Of a DNA stretch of 12,023 nt, positions 7,623-12,023 are shown piece by piece. The position numbers and the translations under genes were made by a program. Below the pieces are notes generated by a model. The model had not been told where the DNA came from and did not search any database. It saw only the letters and a program-made list of their open reading frames with translations. Within the stretch, counting starts at the first letter, position 1, and every line of letters starts with the position of its first letter. This DNA is from Zygnema cylindricum (taxonomy: Eukaryota; Streptophyta; Zygnematophyceae; Zygnematales; Zygnemataceae). The stretch is from assembly GCA_037447655.1 (NCBI GenBank), contig JBBHKE010003210.1:126001-138023 (forward strand). The letters run 5' to 3'.

Positions 7623-10600
7623 GTGAGTAAAATGGGATTGGAGACAGTTGAGATATGGATGATATAAATATAGGGACATAATATTAAAATATTGGGATTT
7701 TTATTATATATGGAATTGCGGTTAATATTTTTGTTTTACAATAAAATTGGAATGAAATTGTGAGTGTGTATTTCTAAGTCTATAAGTTTGTGGACAAATA
7801 TTAAATTTTGAAATTATGGGTATTTTAAGTTTGCGTGTCGATTGTTTGGTGAATATAAACGACAAATAGTTCTTACTACGGTTTTTGGGATGGATTTTGG
7901 AAGGTTTTGAAATTTTGGAGTAATGTGCTTTTGGGATCAAGTTTTCTAGTTTGTTTGACTTTTAGCTTTTGTGTTTTAAATATAAAAAGTTGTAAATGAC
8001 AAAACCAAAAACTAGTTGTTGTCCAACAACAACAAACAAAAAAACTAGTTGCTTTTGCTAGTTGTTTTAGTTTGTTTTTTTTTTAATGAAACGAGGAAGT
8101 TTGTGTTTGAAATGGGTTTACAACCCAAAATCTTGAGACGTTTTGAGATATTTTAAAACCTGGAAAGTATGGGGAAATGTGGCAAAAAATAAAACATCAA
8201 GGTGTCAATTTAACATAAGGGATGTATCTAACTCCGTATTTGCTTGTGTAGATCATTTATGAATTAATAAGTGGGTTATTTTTTTCCCCAACTCCTCCCT
8301 TCACAAATGGGGGACTGTTTTATGTTTGAAGGGAAAAAAGGAAGACGGATATTTGGATAATTTTTTTTAATATATACATTATGCGGTTCAAATACAAGTG
8401 GAAATAGTGTTTGTAAAACCGAGGAGAAAAATTAAATCTCGATTTTTTTCCAGAACATTCCATGATTTTTCCCTCTTGAAATTTGTGTTATATCACGTTT
8501 TTCCCATTTTGTTATTCTGTTAATTTATTTTTTTTCCAATCGCGTATATGCCAATAAATTCTAATTACCATTGTCATTTATTTCATTCTGTCTGACAGAA
8601 ATTCGCATTGTCGCGCCTTAATGGTTCATCTTGATACAGATAATTTCATTTCTTTTTCTTTTCCCTTTTCCTATTTTTCTTTTTCTCTCCCTCTTCCTCT
8701 CCCTCTCCCTCTCCCTCCCCTCTCCCTCTCCCCAGGTGGACGCCGACATAGGAATGCCTTTGGGCGACGGCTCCTCCCAAACTCTCACAAAGGATGGCTT
8801 CATGACCGTTTTGGAGACCGCGGTAAGATGGAGGGGGAATTAGTGTGGATTTTTGGGAATTTAGGGTGTGAGTTTATGGAGGTAGAGGGGGAATTAGTGT
8901 GGATTTATGGGGGTTTAGGAAGAGTGTTTTTTTGGGAATTAGAGATGCAAATTTATGGCGATTTGAGGGGATTCTTGTGAATTTGTGATGGGAATATGGG
9001 AGAGAAAGGGAGGGGCAAGGAGAGAGAGGGGGGCGGAGAGAGAGAGAGAGAGGCAGGGAGAAGAGGGGAAGGGGGAAGGGGGAAGACGCACAGAGAGAGG
9101 GTGAGTGAGAGGGGAAGAGGGAGAGGAAAGGGAGGGAGGGGAAAAATATTCTTTTTTTTTGTAATTGGGACTATTTCCGCAGTTCCTCTTCGCACTGTTT
9201 TTTTTTTGGGTTTTTATTGGTTCAATTTTGAAAGTAATCAACTGTGGATAACGAAAATTGTCAAGCGGTTTTTGTCAGTTTCTGAAAATATTTGTGAATA
9301 TTTAGCTTAGCTTCTAAATAAGAAACATGTATAGATTCCGATTCTTTTAACTCTTTATAAGTTTTAAATCCATTAACTGTCAAAAATGTATGGTGGGAAG
9401 TTGTTTTATATGTCAACATGGAAAATTAAAATTCGCACTAATGTTTTCAAACTTTTTTTTTTTTTTTTATTTGATGGATATTCCATAATGGTTGCCGAAA
9501 TTTCTGCACTAGTAGACAAGAACTGTATTTTATTCAAACTTTTTTCTGCTTTTTGAATCAACTAATTCAATCCCAAAAAATGCAAACCGTCAACGACTTG
9601 TTTTTTTTTTTTTGTGTGTCAAAATGTGAACTTGTTCACTTCATAACTTCACGTTTTAACTTTGTGAACTTGCACAATTTTTTGAAATTTCCCATTGTAG
9701 ATTTGTATTTTGTAATGTCAAATAGAGGATTTTTTTTTCACGTTTCTTAAGACATACGATTGGTCCTAATTTCAATGCTTCTAGTTTCAATATTTCTAGT
9801 TTCAATGTTCCTAATTTCACTATTTTTAGTTTTAGTTTCTCCAATTTCTCTCATTCGCACCCCAGTAATCCTGTCGATCCCAAAAATGATTAACTTGTGG
9901 AGTTTTTGGGTTTTGAATTTCGTGTTTCAGGCGAATCAAGGGATTTTTTCAAGAAATCCCAATAACATTTATATGGTCCTTACCGCAGATAATGTGAAAG
10001 TTGAAGGTTTTTGTACCCAAATTTGTGGATGGCATCAATCTACGGACTGGGATGGAAAATACATTTGGGTTGGAAACGCAGAAACGCAGGTAAAAGAAGG
10101 TTTAATGTCCTTTACCTCTTTTATTAAAAGGAGTATATGTATCTCTTCTGGATACTGAAAAAGTGACAAACTAACCCAAATTTGAAGTATTTTTTGAGTT
10201 TGACGTGGATGACGGTAAAAGAAAATCATCCGCACTAATTACAAAACAATCCCATTTTATCGGAAAGTGTCTCAAAAGTAGTGATAAACAGAGAGACACA
10301 GTGTGAAAATAACAACTAATGTTCACACATAGGTAACACTAAACATGTGAAAACGCAAACAAAATCGGAAAACCCAAATTAACACGTGTTCCAGAGTTTC
10401 TAAAACCCAAATTAATACATCTTTCGAAGTTTCTCTGTTCCGTTCTACTTTTTCCACACATCTATGGTCCGAAAGAAAAGTGTAAAAATCCCAACCAATA
10501 ATTACTTTTGTTTTCGTTTCCCGGACTTCCAAAAAATAAGAGACGGAATAAGAAACCCATGGAAGAGAAGGAATGAAACTAGAAAATCTGAACTGAGAAG

Positions 10601-12023
10601 AAAATTTTAAACTTGAGGAAAAAACCAACTTTTTAAAGTTCTTAGTGAACCTTTTCTCATGACCAACTGTTTCTATGCTCCTTTCTTTTGATTTCATGTC
10701 CCATCCAATGTTCTTTCCATACCTCAAAAAACCCTCTTAACGAGAAATATATGTATATGAGTAATTTCACATGCCTTTTTTTCATTCTACTCTTTTTTCC
10801 CACATTTTTATCCCAAAAAAATAATTTCCTACCCAATAACTTTTCCCGTACCTTTCCCGTACTTCCGATGTGGAAAGAAAATTAAATTCACAAGAAACTC
10901 AAAAAACCCATTTGACTCTGACAAAAATTGGATTCGTTATATCATTCCTTCCATTCCATTCCTCCATTCTTCCTTCATTTCCTTCCATTCCCCTCCCCCT
11001 CTTCCCCCTTCCCTCCTTCCTTTCCTTTCCCCTCCTTCCTTCCACCTCCTTTCCCCCTTCCCCTCCTTTTCCTCCTTTCCTTCTTTCCCCCCCTTTCCCC
11101 CTCCTTTTCCCTCCTTTTCCCCTCCATTTCCTTTCCAGTGTCCCAACAACTGTTTCTTCCCGTTTCTGGGAAACCCGAACAACGACCCGGCGGGCGACGG
11201 TATGGTTTCGACGATCGCGCACGAAATCGCCGAAAGCGCGACGGACCCTTATATCGACGCGTGGATCGATCCCAATTCGGGCGAATGCGCCGATTTTTGC
11301 CGATCTCTATATATGTGGGCGAAAACTTCCGACGGGCGACAATATACCGTACGAGGCGTCGACAACTTTTATTATATAATACAAAAAATACGAAATCCGA
11401 TTACAGGCGAATGCTCCAATGGGATGGAAGTACCGAAAGGGAAATGTGGACAAGATTTTTACGGGTATCCGTGTCCAATAGGACAATGTTGTTTTAGCGG
11501 GGTTTGTGGGTCTTGCGACGGGTCTCCTTCTCTCTCGCCCTCGCCTTCTCCCTCTCCTTCTCCTTCACCTCCTCCTCCATCTCCTCCTCCCTCTCCAACA
11601 CCTCCTTCTCCGCTCCTTCCTTCTCCTCCTCCTCCCTCTCCTCCCCCCTCTCCTCCTCCCTCTCCTCCTCCTCCACCACCTCCTTCTCCGCTCCTCCGGT
11701 CTCCTCCTCCTCCCTCTCCTCCTCCACCATCTCCCCCTCCTCCAACTCTATCTCCTCCGCCTCCTTCACCTCCTCCTTCTCCTCCTCCCACTCCTCCTAC
11801 TTCCCCTCCACCTCGCAAATTTTCACCACCTCCTCCCTCTCCTCCACCTTCTCCATCTCCACCTCCACCTTCTCCCCCTTTTCTATCTCCCCCTCCTCCC
11901 TCTCCTCCTCCTTCTCCCCCTCCACCATCTCCCCCTCCTCCCACTCTATCCCCTCCACCTCCTCCTTCACCTCCTCCATCTCCTCCCCCTCCGCCTCCTT
12001 CTCCCCCCCTTGCTTCCCCACCT
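7176..12023 (+). CDS. EXORDIUM-like (phosphate-induced protein 1 family) protein with Cys-rich module and Ser-Pro-rich tail; 3' partial
   Basis: The joined exons 7176-7622, 8736-8822, 9931-10089 and 11139-12023 give 526 residues, numbered from the ATG at 7176. Residues about 74-320 follow the plant EXORDIUM/Phi-1 pattern: a PVMPYGGG lead, VNILWYG (89-95), WWNT (127-130), VLTAD (194-198), GFC...CGWH (204-213), YIWVGNAETQCP (222-233), GDGMVSTIAHEIAES (250-264), TDPYIDAW (266-273), then a C-terminal NPITGEC. Residues 334-357 form a compact Cys cluster resembling a hevein domain. From residue 360 the chain is Ser-Pro/poly-Pro to the edge with no stop. Known family members are secreted apoplastic proteins linked to growth and brassinosteroid response in plants; their biochemical activity is not settled. 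I infer a wall- or matrix-anchored version. No signal peptide follows the 7176 ATG, so the N-terminus is probably incomplete. Confidence 0.85.
7623..8735 (+). other. Intron between exons 1 and 2 (1113 bp, phase 0)
   Basis: The donor is GTGAGT at 7623 and the acceptor CCCCAG ends at 8735. The last ~87 nt (8649-8735) are almost pure C and T. The body is AT-rich with many ATTTTGG-like words. A small hairpin GTTGTTG-TC-CAACAAC sits at 8015-8030, next to a repeated AAAACTAGTTG (about 8008 and 8041). The CGTAC words common upstream are absent. Frame is kept across the junction (SISMG, then VDADIG). Confidence 0.85.
8736..8822 (+). CDS. Exon 2 of the EXORDIUM-like gene
   Basis: This is a small 87-bp exon encoding 29 residues (150-178) that start VDADIGMPLGDG and end VLETA. 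It lies between a textbook acceptor after a long pyrimidine tract and the donor GTAAGA at 8823. In plant EXORDIUM proteins this position, after the WW region, holds a Gly/Leu-containing loop and a 'LT...I' segment. Here TLTKDGFMTVLE plays that part. Identification rests on frame continuity and position more than on strong motifs. Confidence 0.82.
8831..8906. repeat. Direct repeat, 22-bp identical blocks at 54-bp period
   Basis: The block beginning GAGGGGGAATTAG and ending GTGGATTT occurs identically at 8831-8852 and 8885-8906, with looser similarity in the intervening TTT-GGG-TTTAGG sequence. It begins eight bases after the intron 2 donor. This is a recent local duplication inside the intron. 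Confidence 0.8.
8998..9146. repeat. Polypurine tract (plus strand) in intron 2
   Basis: About 150 nt of G and A with few interruptions, including AGAGAGAGAGAG and GGGGGAAGGGGGAAGGGGGAAG blocks. This is the strand opposite to the pyrimidine tracts elsewhere in the gene. Mirror-symmetric purine:pyrimidine DNA of this kind can adopt triplex (H-DNA) structure; that is general knowledge and not shown here. The minus-strand frames across it are artefacts. Confidence 0.85.
9766..9840. repeat. 15-bp minisatellite in intron 2, 5 units
   Basis: Five consecutive 15-bp units (starting at 9766, 9781, 9796, 9811 and 9826) fit CTARTTTCAATRTTT, with increasing divergence toward the 3' end. It sits ~90 bp before the exon 3 acceptor and supplies much of the T-rich sequence there. 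Confidence 0.8.
9931..10089 (+). CDS. Exon 3 of the EXORDIUM-like gene (core motif block)
   Basis: The exon encodes 53 residues (179-231). It carries the most diagnostic family motifs in order: NIYMVLTADNVKVEGFC, the paired cysteines at 206 and 210 (GFC...CGWH), and YIWVGNAETQ at the very end. In plant proteins the same block reads VLTAxDVxVExFC...CGxH...YIWVGNxETQCPGxC, so the Cys of CPNNC falls at the start of the next exon, as found here. Ends are the acceptor TTTCAG and donor GTAAAA, both phase 0. Confidence 0.9.
10369..10434. repeat. 33-bp tandem duplication in intron 3
   Basis: Two adjacent 33-bp units, 10369-10401 and 10402-10434, both start AAAACCCAAATTAA and end GTTTCT, with six differences between them. 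The minus-strand frame here shows the duplication as a repeated LIWV motif, but that frame is not credible as a gene. Confidence 0.8.
10942..11138. repeat. Very long pyrimidine tract abutting the exon 4 acceptor
   Basis: Almost 200 nt of TTCC, CCTCC, CCCCTTT and similar blocks end directly in TTTCCAG. This is many times longer than a typical splice-site pyrimidine tract. It resembles, in composition, the Ser-Pro coding sequence that begins 384 bp downstream in the same gene. Confidence 0.88.
11139..12023 (+). CDS. Exon 4 of the EXORDIUM-like gene: end of domain, Cys module, Ser-Pro tail; runs off the edge
   Basis: The exon has 295 open codons (residues 232-526) with no stop before the window ends. 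Three parts are visible. Residues 232-321 complete the EXORDIUM domain: CPNNC, GDGMVSTIAHEIAES, TDPYIDAWIDP, GECADFC, then DGRQYTVRGVDNFYYI. Residues 322-358 hold Cys at 323, 334, 343, 348, 349, 354 and 357. From residue 360 the chain is Ser-Pro, then SPPP/SPPPP blocks. The first ~200 bases are visibly richer in GCG/CGA/GAC codons than exons 1 and 3. The minus strand is also open here, but only because the plus strand is pyrimidine-rich. Confidence 0.88.
11445..11516 (+). other. Compact hevein-like Cys cluster within exon 4
   Basis: The pattern is C334-x8-C343-x4-C348-C349-x4-C354-x2-C357, read as KCGQDFYGYPCPIGQCC then FSGVCGSC. The hevein / chitin-binding type 1 domain has C-x8-C-x4-CC-x5-C-x6-C with CG at its start and GxCG in its second half. 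The first four Cys match exactly, the fifth is one residue closer and the C-terminal part is missing or altered. It may be a trimmed chitin/GlcNAc-binding fold or an unrelated small disulfide knot. The aromatic ligand-binding residues of hevein are not clearly conserved. Confidence 0.5.
11523..12023 (+). repeat. Ser-Pro / poly-Pro coding repeat (extensin- or pherophorin-like), 167+ codons
   Basis: The tail opens with a short (SP)n run, then SPPPP and SPPP blocks broken by SPLLP, SPLLR, PTLS, PRKF and PFLS. Serine is mostly TCT and proline CCT/CCC/CCA. Such sequence in plants and green algae is typically hydroxylated and O-glycosylated (arabinosylated SPPPP), giving a stiff rod in the wall. 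A block around CCACCATCTCCCCCTCCTCC recurs 198 bp apart (11724 and 11922), showing higher-order duplication. The end is not in the window. Confidence 0.88.

Larger units (their letters stand above)
8823..9930 (+). other. Intron between exons 2 and 3 (1108 bp, phase 0)
   Basis: The donor is GTAAGA at 8823 and the acceptor GTGTTTCAG ends at 9930. Unlike the other two introns it lacks a long pure pyrimidine tract at its 3' end. Instead it carries a purine tract (about 8998-9146), a 54-bp-period direct repeat near its start, several poly-T runs and a 15-bp minisatellite (9766-9840). Frame is kept (VLETA, then ANQGIF). Confidence 0.83.
10090..11138 (+). other. Intron between exons 3 and 4 (1049 bp, phase 0)
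   Basis: The donor is GTAAAA at 10090 and the acceptor TTTCCAG ends at 11138. The final ~197 nt (10942-11138) are nearly pure C and T in TTCC, CCTCC and CCCC blocks with only scattered A. A 33-bp tandem duplication lies at 10369-10434. Splicing joins AETQ to CPNNC exactly as the family pattern requires, which is strong support for both boundaries. Confidence 0.88.

Noticed and set aside
8831-8980. Read-through coding extension of exon 2
   Set aside because: The frame stays open past 8822, but the extension shows no family similarity, contains the 54-bp-period repeat, and a good GTAAGA donor followed by an in-frame exon 3 explains the data better.
11459-11944. 161-codon minus-strand frame, almost all Gly and Glu
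   Set aside because: It is the antisense of the Ser-Pro coding repeat. GGN and GAG codons follow automatically from the complementary purine strand.

Overview
This is a window of nuclear DNA from a eukaryote. It is AT-rich and sparsely coding, with GT-AG introns of about 1.1 kb, short inverted-repeat transposon copies, and long pyrimidine microsatellites. One gene can be supported. It runs on the + strand from about 7.18 kb to beyond the right edge. Its product combines a plant-type phosphate-induced protein 1 / EXORDIUM domain with a compact hevein-like cysteine cluster and a very long Ser-Pro/poly-Pro tail of the kind seen in extensins and volvocine pherophorins. That mix points to the green lineage, most likely an alga (charophyte or chlorophyte). 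The exact lineage cannot be read from the sequence.

Layout. 1-2452: non-coding, with a diverged 50-bp tandem duplication and a perfect 11-bp-arm hairpin. 2453-5367: a cluster of three related ~555-625-bp elements with terminal inverted repeats and TA flanks (Tc1/mariner, Stowaway-like), separated by stretches holding decayed copies. 5368-6230: no gene seen. 6231-7160: pyrimidine-rich DNA with a 15-bp minisatellite, CT microsatellites, a TATA-like box and a possible signal-peptide exon. 7176-12023: the EXORDIUM-like gene.

Gene model. Four exons are 7176-7622, 8736-8822, 9931-10089 and 11139-12023 (open at the edge). The three introns between them are 1113, 1108 and 1049 bp, and all are phase 0. 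Joined, they give 526 residues with no stop. The true N-terminus, which should carry a secretion signal, is probably in an upstream exon; 6559-6673 is a phase-compatible but weak candidate. The product is inferred to be a secreted cell-wall or matrix protein: an EXORDIUM domain, then a Cys-rich module, then a probably hydroxyproline-glycosylated rod.

Best leads: the three-part protein architecture; the HEIAES motif in the EXORDIUM domain; the inverted-repeat family, whose right arms keep a shared motif 172-173 bp from each terminus; and the similarity between stop-free intronic pyrimidine tracts and the Ser-Pro-coding repeats of the same gene.
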